From positions 2,542,001 through 2,606,000 of the forward strand of contig NZ_CP045417.1 in NCBI RefSeq assembly GCF_009363755.1: a stretch of DNA of 64,000 bases, written 5' to 3'. This DNA comes from Halomonas sp. THAF5a (lineage in GTDB: Bacteria > Pseudomonadota > Gammaproteobacteria > Pseudomonadales > Halomonadaceae). A model generated the notes under the pieces. The model did not search any database, had not been told where the DNA came from, and worked only from the letters and a program-made list of their open reading frames with translations. Shown here in pieces: positions 10,085-20,951 of this stretch (position 1 is its first letter; the number at the start of each line of letters is the position of its first letter). A program made the position numbers and the translations under genes.

Positions 10085-10938
10085 TGACCGTCCTTGAGCG
10101 CCTGGGCCCGGGCATACCACTCCTTCTTGACGCCCCCCAGCACTCGCGCCGTCACGGCGGCGACCTGCTTGACGCCCACCCCCTCGGCAAGCAGGGCCGT
10201 GAGCAGGGCATCGGCCTCCACCGCCGAGCGCTCGGTGTCGTCGCGGCGCTCGGCCCCGGCCACCATCACCACGAACTCGCCGCGGGCCTGGTCCGGGTCC
10301 GCCACCATGCGCTCGAGCAGCGCCCGGGGCGTGCCGTCGAGGAAGGTCTCGAAGGTCTTGGTCAGCTCCCGGGCCAGCACCACCCGGCGCTCGCCGAGGA
10401 CGGTATCGAGGTCGGCCAGGGTGTCGCGGACCCGGTGGGGCGACTCGTAGAACACCAGGGTCTCCTCGCGGGCGGCGAGCGACTCCAGCCGGGCGCGACG
10501 CGGTCCTCCCTTGGCGGGCAGGAAGCCCTGGAAGAGGAAGCGGTCGGTGGGCAGTCCCGCCGCGCTGAGGGCCGCGACCAGGGCGCAGGGGCCCGGGAGG
10601 GGCACGATGCGGCGCCCTCGGGCTCGGAGCTCGCGCACCAGCACGAAGCCCGGATCGCTGATCAGCGGCGTGCCGGCGTCGGAGACCAGGGCGACGTCCT
10701 CGCCGGCGGCGAGTCGGGCGTCCAGGGTATCGACCCGCGCGGCCTCGTTGTGCTCATGAAGCGAGAGCATCGGACGCGACAGGCCCAGGTGGCGCAGCAG
10801 TCGGCCGCTGTGACGGGTATCCTCGGCGGCGACCAGCGCCACCTCGCCGAGCACCCTGGCGGCCCTCGGGCTCAGGTCGTCCAGATTCCCAATCGGCGTG
10901 GCGACCACGTACAATGAACCCGCAGGCGTATCGGACAT
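10081..10938 (-). CDS. rsmI: RsmI, 16S rRNA C1402 ribose 2'-O-methyltransferase
   Basis: RsmI is a tetrapyrrole-methylase-fold enzyme that methylates the ribose of C1402, the same nucleotide that RsmH modifies on its base. The protein is 285 residues from the ATG at 10938. The frame continues upstream, but that part lies in the divergent lpoA region and is not RsmI-like. Motifs are VVATPIGNLDDLS at the N terminus, VSDAGTPLISDPG near residue 85, PLPGPCALVAALS near residue 110 and FYESPHRV near residue 160. A C-terminal region of about 40 residues follows. It is divergent from lpoA, as in E. coli. Confidence 0.95.
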   Translation of the reverse strand: MSDTPAGSLYVVATPIGNLDDLSPRAARVLGEVALVAAEDTRHSGRLLRHLGLSRPMLSLHEHNEAARVDTLDARLAAGEDVALVSDAGTPLISDPGFVLVRELRARGRRIVPLPGPCALVAALSAAGLPTDRFLFQGFLPAKGGPRRARLESLAAREETLVFYESPHRVRDTLADLDTVLGERRVVLARELTKTFETFLDGTPRALLERMVADPDQARGEFVVMVAGAERRDDTERSAVEADALLTALLAEGVGVKQVAAVTARVLGGVKKEWYARAQALKDGH

Positions 10939-10996
10939 CTCGGCTCCTGGATGCTCTGATGGGACGGTCTGGATCATGGAAACAAGGGAAGGAATC

Positions 10997-12731
10997 ATGA
11001 AGATCTCGTTACGCGGCCCGCTGGCCGCCGCGCTCACGGCGCTGCTCCTCGCGGGCTGCGGTTTCCAGCCGGGCCTCATCGAGCGCCAGCCCGATGCCGA
11101 CCCCGCGCAGCTGCTCGAGCAGGCCGAGCAGCAGGCGCCGGAGCAGGCGGCCCTCTCCCGCCTGGAAGCGGCCGACATCCTAGCACGCCGGGGCGATCGC
11201 ACCCAGGCGCTGGAGGTCGCCAAGCAGGTCGACGACAGCCGCCTCACGCGCGAGGCCCGAGTGCGCTGGGCGCTGCGGCTCTCCGAGCTGGGCGAGGCCG
11301 AGGGCGATCCCTGGGCGGTCATCCAGGCCGGGCAGCTGCTCGACGAGATCGAACTGCCCCGCGAGGCCTCGCTGACCCTGCGCGAGCGCCTCGCCCGGGC
11401 GCTGGGCGAGGCCGACGAGCCCCTCGCCGCCGCCCGGGCGCTGATCCGGGTGCAGGCCGCATCCGAGCGCGAGGACCTCAACGATGCGATCTGGGCGCAG
11501 CTCTCCCGCCTCGACCGCCGCGAGCTCGACGCGCTGGGCGACGATGGCGATGCGCTGAGCGCCGGCTGGGTCGCCTTGACCGAGCTGGTGCGCTCGACCG
11601 GCAGCGACATCCAGCGCCTCTTCGCGCGCCTCGACGACTGGCGCGTGCGCTATCGCGGCCACCCCGCCGCCCGCCGCCTGCCCGCCGAGATCACCGCCCT
11701 GGGCGAGCTGCGCGGCCAGCGGGTCGATCACATCGCCGTGCTGCTGCCGGAGTCCGGCCCCCTGTCGACCATCGCCGAGGCGACCCGCCAGGGCATCCGC
11801 ACCCATCACCTGGCGGGCGTCGACAGCGGCGCCCAGCTGAGCTTCCTCGACAGCAGCAGCGGCAACATGGAGGCCCTCTACCAGGAGGCCAAGGCCCTCG
11901 GCGCCCAGGTGGTGATCGGACCGCTGGACAAGGACGTCGTCAGCCGGCTGGAACAGCGTGACCGGGTGCCGATGCCGACCCTCGCCCTCAACTACGGCCG
12001 CGGCGAGCGCAACCAGGCCAAGGGCCTCTTCCAGTACGGCCTCTCCGCCGAAGACGAGGCGCGCCAGGCCGCCCAGCGCGCCCACGCCGACGGCCATCGC
12101 CTCGCCTCCCTGCTGGTGCCGGACAACGACTGGGGCCGCCGCGTGGGCGAGGCCTTCTGGAACACCTGGCGCGAGCTCGGCGGCGAGGTGGCCAACGCGG
12201 TCCGCTACAACCCGGGCGCCCCCGCCACCGAGAGCGCCAAGCGGGCGGCCACCAACCCCAAGCCGGACATGCTGTTCCTGCTGGCCCTGCCCGACTATGC
12301 CCGCCAGGTGCCGCCTAACCTGGACTACGCCTACAGCGGCGACCTGCCGATCTACGCCACCTCACACCTCTTCGAGGGGCGCCTGCAGCCGCGCCTGGAC
12401 GCCGACCTCAACGACGTGATGTTCGCCGACATCCCCTGGCAGATCCCCGACGCGGCGGTAGGCGGCGTGGAGGCCCTGCCCTTCCTCGCCAGCTACCGCG
12501 AGCTGCGCGACGAATCCAACTCGACGATGTTCCGGCTGATGGCCATGGGCGTGGACGCCTACGAGCTGGCGCTGCGCATGCCGCAGCTACAGGCGATCGG
12601 CGGCACCGAGCTGTTCGGCGCCACCGGTACCCTGAGCGCCGAGGACGACGGTCGCATCCAGCGCCGCCTGCCGTGGGCCCGGTTCGTCGATGGCGTGCCC
12701 CAGCCGGTTATCGCACCCAAGGTGTTCGGCG

Positions 12732-12748
<17 letters not shown>
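10997..12748 (+). CDS. lpoA: LpoA, outer-membrane lipoprotein activator of PBP1A
   Basis: The 583-residue protein begins with a lipoprotein signal ending in the lipobox LLAGC, so it should be lipidated and sent to the outer membrane. An N-terminal helical TPR-like half is followed by a C-terminal half with a periplasmic-binding-protein fold starting at HIAVLLPESGPLS. That is the LpoA (YraM) build, known to stimulate PBP1A across the periplasm. The ATG at 10997 is preceded by GGGAAGGAA; an in-frame ATG seven codons earlier would precede the signal peptide and is less likely. Confidence 0.9.
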
Positions 12749-13731
<983 letters not shown>

Positions 13732-13735
13732 CACC

Positions 13736-14314
13736 ATGACCAAGACCTCTCTGCTCTCCCCCTTGCTGCTCAGCCTGACCCTGGCGCTTGCCGGCTGCAC
13801 CGCCGTCACCGGCGTCACCAACCCCGGCACCATCGACGAGAACTACGGCGAGCGCACCTTCGGCACTCAGGTCGAGGACCAGAGCATCGAGACCAAGATC
13901 GCCCACAACCTGGGCCGCACCGATGCCCGCCTGGGCGATGCCCGCATCAACGTCGACAGCTTCAACGGCGTGGTGCTGCTCACCGGTCAGGTGCCCAGCG
14001 ACGAGCTCAAGAGCACGGCCGAGCGGGTCGCCGGGGCGGTACGCAACGTGCGCGAGGTGCATAACGAGCTCGCCGTCGCCGCCAACCTGCCCGCCAGCCA
14101 GCGCCTCGCCGACACCTGGCTGCGCACCCGCATCAACTCCCACCTGGTCGCCAACCAGGAGATCGATTCGGGCCGCGTGCAGGTGATCACCGAGAACGAC
14201 AGCGTCTACCTGATGGGCATCGTCACCCGCAGCGAGGCCGAGCGCATCGTGCAGGCGGTCTCCGGCCTCGGCGGCATGCAGCGCATCGTCAAGGTCTTCG
14301 ACTACCTCGACTGA
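13736..14314 (+). CDS. dolP: DolP (YraP), BON-domain outer-membrane lipoprotein
   Basis: The 192-residue product has a lipoprotein signal with the lipobox LALAGC, followed by two BON domains (about residues 45-112 and 120-190). DolP in E. coli supports outer-membrane integrity and BAM function at division sites. Order and domain content fit that family. It starts four bases after the SIS-domain gene, so the two are probably one transcript. A very long hairpin follows downstream. Confidence 0.9.
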   Translation: MTKTSLLSPLLLSLTLALAGCTAVTGVTNPGTIDENYGERTFGTQVEDQSIETKIAHNLGRTDARLGDARINVDSFNGVVLLTGQVPSDELKSTAERVAGAVRNVREVHNELAVAANLPASQRLADTWLRTRINSHLVANQEIDSGRVQVITENDSVYLMGIVTRSEAERIVQAVSGLGGMQRIVKVFDYLD

Positions 14315-14350
14315 CGCCCGACGCGGGACGAAAGCCCCGGGGCGTCACGC

Positions 14351-14394
14351 CCAACGCAAGACGGCAGGCCCAAGGGCCTGCCGTCTTGCGTTGG
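14351..14394. terminator. Long perfect hairpin between convergent dolP and sspB
   Basis: Two arms of 21 bases (14351-14371 and 14374-14394) are perfect inverted copies separated by only AA. Neither side has a T tract. It lies between convergent genes and reads the same on both strands, so a two-way transcription stop is the simplest role. Its length and perfection are unusual. Confidence 0.6.
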
Positions 14395-14469
14395 AGTGCC
14401 ACGAACGCGGTGATCCGCGTTCCGACAGCCGTCGTCCGGAGAGCTATGCCGACCGGGGACGACGGCGAC

Positions 14470-14931
14470 TCACTTGACGACCCGCAGGGCGGGACGCCCC
14501 TTGGGCGGGCGAGCCTCGTCGCTCTCGACCTCGCCGTCGCCGGCCTCGTCGGTGCTCTCCACCTCGCTCAGGGGCGAGGCATCGTCCGCGGCTTCCGTCT
14601 CGTCGGCCTCGACCGGCATCACCGGCTCATGGCCGAAGACCATGCCCACCCCGTTCTCCCGAGCGTAGATGGCGATCAGCGCCTCCATGGGCACCATGAT
14701 CTGCATGGGCTGCCCGCCGAAGCGAGCCGAGAAGCTGACGGCCTCGTTCTCCATGGCGAAGTCGCGAATGGCGCTCGGCGCCAGATTCAGCACGATCTGG
14801 CCGTTCTGGACGAACTGGCGCGGCACCTCCACGCCCTCCTGCTCGGCATCGACGACGATATAGGGCGTCAGCTCGTTGTCCAGGAGCCACTGATACAGGG
14901 CCCTGGCCATATAGGGACGGCTCGAATGCAT
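14470..14931 (-). CDS. sspB: SspB, ClpXP adaptor for ssrA-tagged proteins
   Basis: SspB delivers ssrA-tagged stalled products to the ClpXP protease. The product is 153 residues. The folded substrate-binding domain covers about residues 1-110, beginning SSRPYMARALYQWL. A flexible acidic linker follows, then a C-terminal tail ending RPALRVVK, which matches the known ClpX-docking motif. The start at 14931 fits the conserved N terminus; the frame runs further upstream without family similarity. It follows sspA by 56 bp. Confidence 0.94.
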   Translation of the reverse strand: MHSSRPYMARALYQWLLDNELTPYIVVDAEQEGVEVPRQFVQNGQIVLNLAPSAIRDFAMENEAVSFSARFGGQPMQIMVPMEALIAIYARENGVGMVFGHEPVMPVEADETEAADDASPLSEVESTDEAGDGEVESDEARPPKGRPALRVVK

Positions 14932-14987
14932 GGTTGGCCCTCCTGTGGGGTACCCCCGGACCGGCCGGGGGAGAAATACCGGGTGGA

Positions 14988-15614
14988 TCAGGCGCGCATC
15001 TCGCGCTCGTTCTCGCTCAGGGCGGCCTTGAAGCCATCGCGCTCGAAGACCCGCTCCATGTAGTTCAACAGCGGCTTGACCTGCTTCTCGGGCAGCTCGA
15101 TGCCAAGCTCCGGCAGGCGCCAGAGGATCGGCGCCAGGCAACAGTCCACCAGCGTGAACTCGTCGCTCATGAAGTAGGGCATGTCCTCGAAGATCGGCGA
15201 GATGCCGACCAGGCTCTCGCGCAGCTCCTTGCGCGCCTTCTCCACGTCCTTCTTGGCGCCGCTCTGGATCTGCTCGACCAGCGGACACCATTCGCGTTCG
15301 ATGCGGTGCATCCACAGGCGGCTCTTGGCACGCGCGACGGGATAGACCGGCAACAGCGGCGGATGCGGGAAGCGCTCATCCAGGTACTCCATCATCACCT
15401 TGGATTCGTAGAGCACCAGGTCGCGATCGAGTAGCGTGGGCACGCTGTTGTAGGGATTGAGGTCGGCAAGCTCCTCGGGGCGCTGCTCGTCGCTCACCTC
15501 GACGATGTCCACGGCCACGCCCTTCTCGGCGAGCACGATGCGCACACGATGACTGAAATGGTCATCTCCCCCGGAGTAGAAGATCATCGACGACCGCTTG
15601 GCCACTACACCCAT
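14988..15614 (-). CDS. sspA: SspA, stringent starvation protein A
   Basis: SspA has a glutathione-S-transferase fold but acts as an RNA polymerase-associated regulator in E. coli and Pseudomonas. The 208-residue protein shows the thioredoxin-like N-terminal domain, with [13 protein letters not shown], then the helical C-terminal domain with [17 protein letters not shown]. It is followed by sspB, the usual pairing. The 145 bp upstream contain the petABC terminator and room for its own promoter. Confidence 0.93.
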   Translation of the reverse strand: MGVVAKRSSMIFYSGGDDHFSHRVRIVLAEKGVAVDIVEVSDEQRPEELADLNPYNSVPTLLDRDLVLYESKVMMEYLDERFPHPPLLPVYPVARAKSRLWMHRIEREWCPLVEQIQSGAKKDVEKARKELRESLVGISPIFEDMPYFMSDEFTLVDCCLAPILWRLPELGIELPEKQVKPLLNYMERVFERDGFKAALSENEREMRA

Positions 15615-15698
15615 GAAACAATCCTCGCATCAGTTCGTGCCGGGATGATAACACGCTCGCCCCCGTCTTGAGGGCAATCGTGCGGCCCGGTATCGGGC

Positions 15699-15737
15699 AA
15701 AAAGCATCGGGGCGCACGGCCAGTGGCCATGCGCCCC
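15699..15737 (-). terminator. Rho-independent terminator of petABC
   Basis: On the minus strand, GGGGCGCA (15730-15737 read in reverse) pairs with TGCGCCCC, with an extended GGCC inner stem, and is followed by a run of five T residues at 15699-15703. It lies just after the petC stop and before sspA. Confidence 0.8.
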
Positions 15738-15759
15738 GCGGTGCACTGTCGCTGGCGGA

Positions 15760-16530
15760 TCAGTGAATGTCGCGCCAGTACTCGCGCTTGAGCAGGTAGG
15801 CGATGACACCGAAGATGAAGATGAAGATCAGCACCTTGGGCCCCAGCGACTGGGCCTGCAGCTTGGACGGCTCGCCGGCGTAGGCCAGGAAGTTGGTGAG
15901 GTCGTAGATCGCCTCCTCGAACTCCTCGGGCTCCATCTGGCCGGGCTTCGTCACCTGCAGCGTCTCGCAGGACTGGTACTTGCCACTCAGCGGGTCCAGC
16001 TCGGCGCCGTCGACGGGCTTGTCGCTGGCGGCACAGACCTTCTCCTGCACCCCCTGCAGCGGCTCCAGCACGTTGGGCATGGCGACCAGCGGGAAGACCA
16101 CATTGTTGACGCCCGTGGGACGCTCCGGGTCCTTGTAGAAGCTCAGCAGGTAGGTATAGATCCAGTCGGTGCCACGCAGGCGCGCCTCGAGGGTGAGATC
16201 CGGCGGCGCGGCGCCGAACCAGCTCTCGGCATCGCCGCTGTCCATGGCGATGTGCATCTGGTCATTGAACTTCAGGGCATCCGAGAAGATCAGGTTGTCC
16301 TCGACCAGCCCCTGGGGCATGTCCAGGTCCTGGGCCGCACGGGAGAAGCGCTGGTGCTCCATGGAGTGGCAGCCCATGCAGTAGTTCACGAAGAGCTTCA
16401 TGCCGTTCTGCAGCGACGCCTTGTCGTCGAGGTCCGGATTCATCTCCTCGAGGTGGACGCCTCCGCCGCCGGCGGCGAACCCGACCATCGGCACCAGCGC
16501 GAAGAGCAGTGCGAACAGTTGCTTTTTCAT
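15760..16530 (-). CDS. petC: Cytochrome c1 of the bc1 complex
   Basis: Cytochrome c1 carries electrons from the Rieske centre to cytochrome c. The product is 256 residues with an N-terminal signal peptide ending FAA, the haem-binding motif CMGCH near residue 52, a probable axial methionine within LVAMPNVLEP, and a C-terminal membrane anchor (about residues 228-247). The start at 16530 shares one base with the petB stop (TAATG). The open frame upstream is inside petB and is not used. Confidence 0.95.
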   Translation of the reverse strand: MKKQLFALLFALVPMVGFAAGGGGVHLEEMNPDLDDKASLQNGMKLFVNYCMGCHSMEHQRFSRAAQDLDMPQGLVEDNLIFSDALKFNDQMHIAMDSGDAESWFGAAPPDLTLEARLRGTDWIYTYLLSFYKDPERPTGVNNVVFPLVAMPNVLEPLQGVQEKVCAASDKPVDGAELDPLSGKYQSCETLQVTKPGQMEPEEFEEAIYDLTNFLAYAGEPSKLQAQSLGPKVLIFIFIFGVIAYLLKREYWRDIH

Positions 16531-17789
16531 TAGCCAGTCACCCTTTCCGGTACGGGTTTGGTCTTCTCCAGCCGGGTATAGATCGGCATCAGCAGGAAGA
16601 AGGCGAAATAGAGCGCGGTGCACAGCTGGGCGACCAGGGTCCGCGTCTCGGTAGCCGGCAGCACGCCGAGCACGCCGAGGATCACGAAGCTGACGGCGAA
16701 CAGCAGCAGCATCACCTTGGAGATCCACCCCTTGTAGCGCATGGAGCGCACCGGGCTCTTGTCCAGCCAGGGCAGCACGAAGAGGATGGCGATCGCGGCC
16801 CCCATCACGATGACACCGAGGAACTTGGCGTCCAGGCCGAACAGCGAGAAGGTGATCGCGCGCAGCATCGCGTAGAAGGGCGTGAAGTACCACACCGGGG
16901 CGATGTGATCCGGCGTCTTCAGCGGGTTGGCCGGCTCGAAGTTCGGCTTCTCGATGAAGTAGCCGCCGCCTTCCGGGAAGTAGAAGATCACCACCGCGAA
17001 GACGAACAGGAACACGGCCACGCCGACGATATCCTTCACCGTGTAGTACGGGTGGAAGGGAATGCCGTCCAGGGGCTTGCCGGTCTCGTCCTTCTTCTTC
17101 TTGATGTCGATGCCATCGGGGTTGTTGGAACCGACCTCGTGCAGGGCGATGATGTGCAGCACCACCAGCGCCAGGATCACGATGGGCAGGGCCACCACGT
17201 GCAGGGCGAAGAAGCGGTTCAGGGTGATGCCGGAGATCAGGAAGTCACCGCGCACCCACTGGGCCAGGTCCGGGCCGATGGCCGGAATGGCGGAGAACAG
17301 CGAGATGATGACCTGGGCGCCCCAGTAGGACATCTGGCCCCAGGGCAGCAGGTAGCCCATGAAGGCCTCGGCCATCAGCGCCAGGTAGATGGTCATGCCG
17401 AAGATCCAGACCAGCTCGCGGGGCGCCTTGTAGGAGCCGTAGAGCAGGCCGCGGAACATGTGCAGATAGACCACGACGAAGAAGGCCGAGGCCCCCGTGG
17501 AGTGCATGTAGCGGATCAGCCACCCCCACTCCACGTCGCGCATGATGTACTCGACCGAGGCGAAGGCGCCCTCGGCGGAGGGGTTGAAGCTCATGGTCAG
17601 CCAGACGCCGGTCAGGATCTGGTTGACCAGCACCAGCAGGGCCAGCGACCCGAAGAAGTACCAGAAGTTGAAATTCTTCGGCGCGTAGTACTTGGACAGG
17701 TGGTCCTGCCACATCTGGGTGGCGGGGAAGCGGTCGTCGACCCAGCGCATCAGGCCGCGCTCCGCCTTGGCCTTGTTCGGATTACCCAT
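16530..17789 (-). CDS. petB: Cytochrome b of the bc1 complex
   Basis: This 419-residue integral membrane protein binds both b haems and forms the quinol oxidation and reduction sites. Paired haem-ligand histidines sit in membrane helices (RYMHSTGAS and YLHMFRG; ALHVVALP and VVLHIIALHE). The Qo-site tetrapeptide usually written PEWY reads PVWY here, a variant known in beta- and gammaproteobacteria. It overlaps both petA and petC by one base, so the operon is tightly coupled. Confidence 0.96.
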   Translation of the reverse strand: MGNPNKAKAERGLMRWVDDRFPATQMWQDHLSKYYAPKNFNFWYFFGSLALLVLVNQILTGVWLTMSFNPSAEGAFASVEYIMRDVEWGWLIRYMHSTGASAFFVVVYLHMFRGLLYGSYKAPRELVWIFGMTIYLALMAEAFMGYLLPWGQMSYWGAQVIISLFSAIPAIGPDLAQWVRGDFLISGITLNRFFALHVVALPIVILALVVLHIIALHEVGSNNPDGIDIKKKKDETGKPLDGIPFHPYYTVKDIVGVAVFLFVFAVVIFYFPEGGGYFIEKPNFEPANPLKTPDHIAPVWYFTPFYAMLRAITFSLFGLDAKFLGVIVMGAAIAILFVLPWLDKSPVRSMRYKGWISKVMLLLFAVSFVILGVLGVLPATETRTLVAQLCTALYFAFFLLMPIYTRLEKTKPVPERVTG

Positions 17790-18382
17790 CAGGCAGACTC
17801 CTCATCTTCGCCGACAGTGATCAGCACGTCGCTGTCGAAGCGGTAAGGTGGCACTTCGAGGTTGGTCGGCGCCGGCACGTTGGCGAACACCCGGCCCGCC
17901 AGGTCGAAGCGTGAGCCGTGGCAGGGGCAGAAGAAGCCACCCGGCCAGTCACCCACGTCGACGCTGCCCGGTTCGGGACGGAACAGCGGCGAGCAGCCCA
18001 GGTGGGTGCAGATGCCGATCAGCACGCCGATCTCGGGCTTGATGGAGCGCATCGGCCCCTCCACGTAGGCCGGCTGCTGGGGAACGCTGGAGTCCGGATC
18101 GGCCAGCGTCGAAGGATCGATTGCCTCGGTGCGCTCGATCATCTCCGGTGACCGGTTGAGGATCCACACCGGCTTGCCGCGCCACTCCACGGTCAAGCGC
18201 TGCCCGGGCTCGAGCTTCGACACGTCCGCCTGCACGGGCGCACCCGCCGCTCGCGCCTTGGCGCTCGGCTGCCAGGAAGCTACAAAGGGGACCGCTACCC
18301 CGACGGCACCCACCGCACCCACGACGGTGGTGGCGCCTACGAGGAAACGGCGCCGACCCTTGTTTACGCCGTTATCTGCCAT
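17789..18382 (-). CDS. petA: Rieske iron-sulfur subunit of the bc1 complex
   Basis: The 197-residue protein starts with a twin-arginine type N terminus (GRRRFLVGA) that doubles as the membrane anchor. The [2Fe-2S] cluster motifs CTHLGC near residue 128 and CPCHGS near residue 151 are intact. It is the first gene of petABC. The TGATG junction with petB couples translation. GGGAGA lies ahead of the ATG. Confidence 0.96.
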   Translation of the reverse strand: MADNGVNKGRRRFLVGATTVVGAVGAVGVAVPFVASWQPSAKARAAGAPVQADVSKLEPGQRLTVEWRGKPVWILNRSPEMIERTEAIDPSTLADPDSSVPQQPAYVEGPMRSIKPEIGVLIGICTHLGCSPLFRPEPGSVDVGDWPGGFFCPCHGSRFDLAGRVFANVPAPTNLEVPPYRFDSDVLITVGEDEESA

Positions 18383-18481
18383 TTTCAGATTTCTCCCATC
18401 GACTTACCCGCTGTTCCATCACGAGCAGTGAATCCCCCGCGACCACGGATATCAAATGCGCACTATGTTAAAAAATCGCGT

Positions 18482-18516
18482 CGCCCCGCACAAGGAAAGG
18501 TTCCCTGTGCGGGGCG
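18482..18516 (-). terminator. Second hairpin between rpsI and petA
   Basis: Eleven-base perfect arms (CGCCCCGCACA and its complement) enclose a 13-base loop with further pairing. On the minus strand a run of six T residues follows seven bases later. It probably backs up the first rpsI terminator. Confidence 0.6.
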
Positions 18517-18540
18517 CTATCCGGTGACAAATTCTTGATC

Positions 18541-18578
18541 CCAAACAAGAAACGCCCAGGTCGCGGGACCCGGGCGTT
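18541..18578 (-). terminator. Rho-independent terminator of rplM-rpsI
   Basis: On the minus strand AACGCCC pairs with GGGCGTT (18551-18578), followed at once by TTCTTGTTT. It lies about 20 bases after the rpsI stop codon. Confidence 0.8.
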
Positions 18579-18600
18579 GGTAAGCGGCAATACGTGCGTA

Positions 18601-18990
18601 TCAGCGCTTGGAGAACTGCGGGCGACGACGCGCCTTGCGCAGACCGATCTTCTTACGCTCGACCTGGCGGGCGTCACGGGTGACGTAGCCGGCCTCGCGC
18701 AGCTGGCTGCGGAAGTCCTCGTTGTACTCCATCAGGGCACGGGTAATGCCGTGACGGATGGCGCCGGCCTGGGCGCTGCCGCCACCGCCCTTGACGGTAA
18801 CGTAGACGTCGAACTGGCCGAGGGTCTCGGTCAGCTCGAGGGGCTGACGAACCACCATGCGGCCGGTGACGCGACCGAAATACTGGTCCAGCTCACGGCT
18901 GTTGACGGTGATCTTGCCGGTGCCCGGCTTCAGGAAGACGCGCGCGGTAGAGGTCTTGCGGCGCCCGGTACCGTAATACTGCTGTGTCAT
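18601..18990 (-). CDS. rpsI: 30S ribosomal protein S9
   Basis: S9 is 129 residues, normal for the family, and ends in the conserved basic tail [11 protein letters not shown], whose last residues contact P-site tRNA. The N terminus reads [19 protein letters not shown]. It lies 13 bp after rplM, and the two form the usual L13-S9 operon, closed by a terminator. Confidence 0.98.
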   Translation of the reverse strand: MTQQYYGTGRRKTSTARVFLKPGTGKITVNSRELDQYFGRVTGRMVVRQPLELTETLGQFDVYVTVKGGGGSAQAGAIRHGITRALMEYNEDFRSQLREAGYVTRDARQVERKKIGLRKARRRPQFSKR

Positions 18991-19003
18991 GGCGAAGACT
19001 CCC

Positions 19004-19432
19004 TCAGATGTTCAGTTCTTGCGGCTGCTGGGCAGCGTGCGGATGCTCGGTGCCGGCGTAGACCTTGAGCTTCGAGTACATGGCACGGCCCAGGGGACCC
19101 TTCGGCAGCATGCCCTTGACGGCGGACTCGATGACACGCTCCGGTGCGTGGGCGATCATCTTCTCGAAATTCATGGAGCGCAGGCCGCCCGGATAGCCGG
19201 TGTGGCGGTAGTAGGTCTTGGCGTTGACCTTGTTGCCGGTGACCTTCACCTTCTCGGCGTTGATCACGACGATGTAGTCGCCGGTATCGACGTGCGGGGT
19301 GAACTCCGGCTTGTGCTTGCCACGCAGGCGGCGAGCGATCTCGGTGGCCAGGCGACCGAGTGTCTTGTCCGCAGCGTCGACGACGAACCAGTCGCGCTGG
19401 ACGGACTGCGGCTTGGCAGTGAACGTCTTCAT
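19004..19432 (-). CDS. rplM: 50S ribosomal protein L13
   Basis: L13 is an early-assembling large-subunit protein. From the ATG at 19432 it is 142 residues, identical in length to E. coli L13. Conserved stretches are [20 protein letters not shown], then [10 protein letters not shown], and [11 protein letters not shown]. The open frame extends about 50 codons further upstream, but that part lacks similarity and lies in the leader region. Confidence 0.98.
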   Translation of the reverse strand: MKTFTAKPQSVQRDWFVVDAADKTLGRLATEIARRLRGKHKPEFTPHVDTGDYIVVINAEKVKVTGNKVNAKTYYRHTGYPGGLRSMNFEKMIAHAPERVIESAVKGMLPKGPLGRAMYSKLKVYAGTEHPHAAQQPQELNI

Positions 19433-19584
19433 GGGTGAATCACCATTAGGATGTATTGGGTTCTGCCGCCGGAAATCCGGCATGGAACCGTCCCTATTCT
19501 TCTTGGTTGCCCGCCCCGAGGGACGCGACAACGGTCGAGCGAGCGCGCATTCTACACGAGCCGTGCCCCGGAGGGGAAGAGGCA

Positions 19585-20775
19585 TCAGGGCTTGTGCGGC
19601 AGCGCCAGGTAGTCGTGGGACTGCATCTCCTGCAGCCGCGACAGGGTGCGCTGGAACTCGAACTCCAGGCGCCCGTCGCGATAGAGCTCCTCGGCCGGCA
19701 CTTCGGCGGACATCAGCAGCTTGACGCCGCGATCATAGAACTCGTCGACCATGTTGATGAAGCGCCGGGTGCGATCGTCGGTCGCCCCGCTCATGCGGGT
19801 GACGTTGGAGACCAGCACGCTGTGGAATTCACGCGCCAGCTCGATGTAGTCGTTCTGGCTGCGCGGCCCGTCGCAGAGCTCGCTGAACTCGAACCACACC
19901 ACGTCATCGTGCAGCCGACGGGTGTGCAGCACGCGGTGATTGATCTCCAGCGGCGCGCCCTCCTCCCCCTCGTGACCGGCGATCTCGCGGAAGCTGCGGG
20001 CGAGCTCGATCTCGGCCTCGGCGTCGAGCGGGGCGTGGAAGATCTCGGCACGCTCCAGCACGCGCAGCCGGTAGTCGACCCCCGAGTCGACGTTGACCAC
20101 CTCGCAGTGGCGCTCGAGCAGGTCGATGGCAGGCAGGAAGCGCGCCCGCTGCAGGCCGTCCTTGTAGAGCTCGCCAGGCACGATATTGGAGGTCGCCACC
20201 AGCACCACGCCATGCTCGAAGAGCGACTCGAGCAGGTTGGCCAGGATCATGGCGTCGGTGATGTCCTTGACGAAGAACTCATCGAAGCAGATCACCCGCG
20301 CCTCGGCGGCGAACTTGGCGGCGATCAGCGAGAGCGGGTTCCTCTCGCCCTTGTAGTGCTCGAGCTCGTTGTGCACCCGCTGCATGAAGCGGTGGAAGTG
20401 GGTGCGCATCTTCTCGGGGAAGGGCAGCGTCTCGAAGAAGGTGTCCATCAGGTAGGTCTTGCCGCGACCCACGCCGCCCCAGAAGTAGAGCCCGTTGACG
20501 GCCGGCACCGCCGGCTCAGCGGACGCCTCGCGCCCGCCCCGGCCGAACAGCCCCGCCACCCGCGAGGCGAGCCCGCCGCCACGCTTCGGCGGCGCCACCC
20601 GCTCGGGCGGGGTCGCCACCAAGTCGTCGAAGAGGCGCTGTAGGTGCGCCACGGCCTGCTCCTGGGCCGCGTCATGCTGGAAGTCATGGCGCTCGAGATC
20701 GGCGCGGTAGCGGCTCATCGGGGTCTGGGGCCGGCGCGACTCGCGGGCGGTCGCGGGGGAGTGCGTCTCGCTCAT
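19585..20775 (-). CDS. zapE: ZapE, cell-division AFG1-family ATPase
   Basis: ZapE is an AFG1-like P-loop ATPase that associates with the Z ring in E. coli under stress and low oxygen. The product is 396 residues. Walker A reads [13 protein letters not shown] near residue 100, Walker B reads [11 protein letters not shown] near residue 162, and the sensor region VATSNIVP follows near residue 195. An insertion of about 30 residues rich in Gly, Arg and Ala precedes Walker A. It is divergent from the yhcB homologue. Confidence 0.93.
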   Translation of the reverse strand: MSETHSPATARESRRPQTPMSRYRADLERHDFQHDAAQEQAVAHLQRLFDDLVATPPERVAPPKRGGGLASRVAGLFGRGGREASAEPAVPAVNGLYFWGGVGRGKTYLMDTFFETLPFPEKMRTHFHRFMQRVHNELEHYKGERNPLSLIAAKFAAEARVICFDEFFVKDITDAMILANLLESLFEHGVVLVATSNIVPGELYKDGLQRARFLPAIDLLERHCEVVNVDSGVDYRLRVLERAEIFHAPLDAEAEIELARSFREIAGHEGEEGAPLEINHRVLHTRRLHDDVVWFEFSELCDGPRSQNDYIELAREFHSVLVSNVTRMSGATDDRTRRFINMVDEFYDRGVKLLMSAEVPAEELYRDGRLEFEFQRTLSRLQEMQSHDYLALPHKP

Positions 20776-20815
20776 GGGGATTCCTGCTCGCCTTTCCTCG
20801 GGCTATGGCGAGAGG

Positions 20816-20821
20816 ATTATA
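20816..20821 (-). promoter_or_regulatory. Possible -10 element of zapE
   Basis: A perfect TATAAT lies about 40 bases ahead of the zapE start on the minus strand. No good -35 hexamer is found at 16-18 bp. Confidence 0.4.
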
Positions 20822-20859
20822 CGCATCCCGCCGGCCCATGACATGCGCCTCCTCCCGCA

Positions 20860-20890
20860 TTGACCCGGCACGCGGGCTCGCCTCTATAAT
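20860..20890 (+). promoter_or_regulatory. Predicted sigma-70 promoter of the yhcB homologue
   Basis: TTGACC (20860-20865) and a perfect TATAAT (20885-20890) are spaced by 19 bp, longer than the optimum of 17. The deduced start is about 55 bases ahead of the GTG codon. Confidence 0.6.
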
Positions 20891-20951
20891 AGGGCCGCGG
20901 CCGCGCGGCGGCCGGCACGCACAGGGCCATTGCTCCAGGGAGACGCACAAC

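Noticed and set aside
16530..17789. PVWY instead of PEWY in cytochrome b as a functional oddity
   Set aside because: This variant is established for beta- and gammaproteobacterial bc1 complexes.
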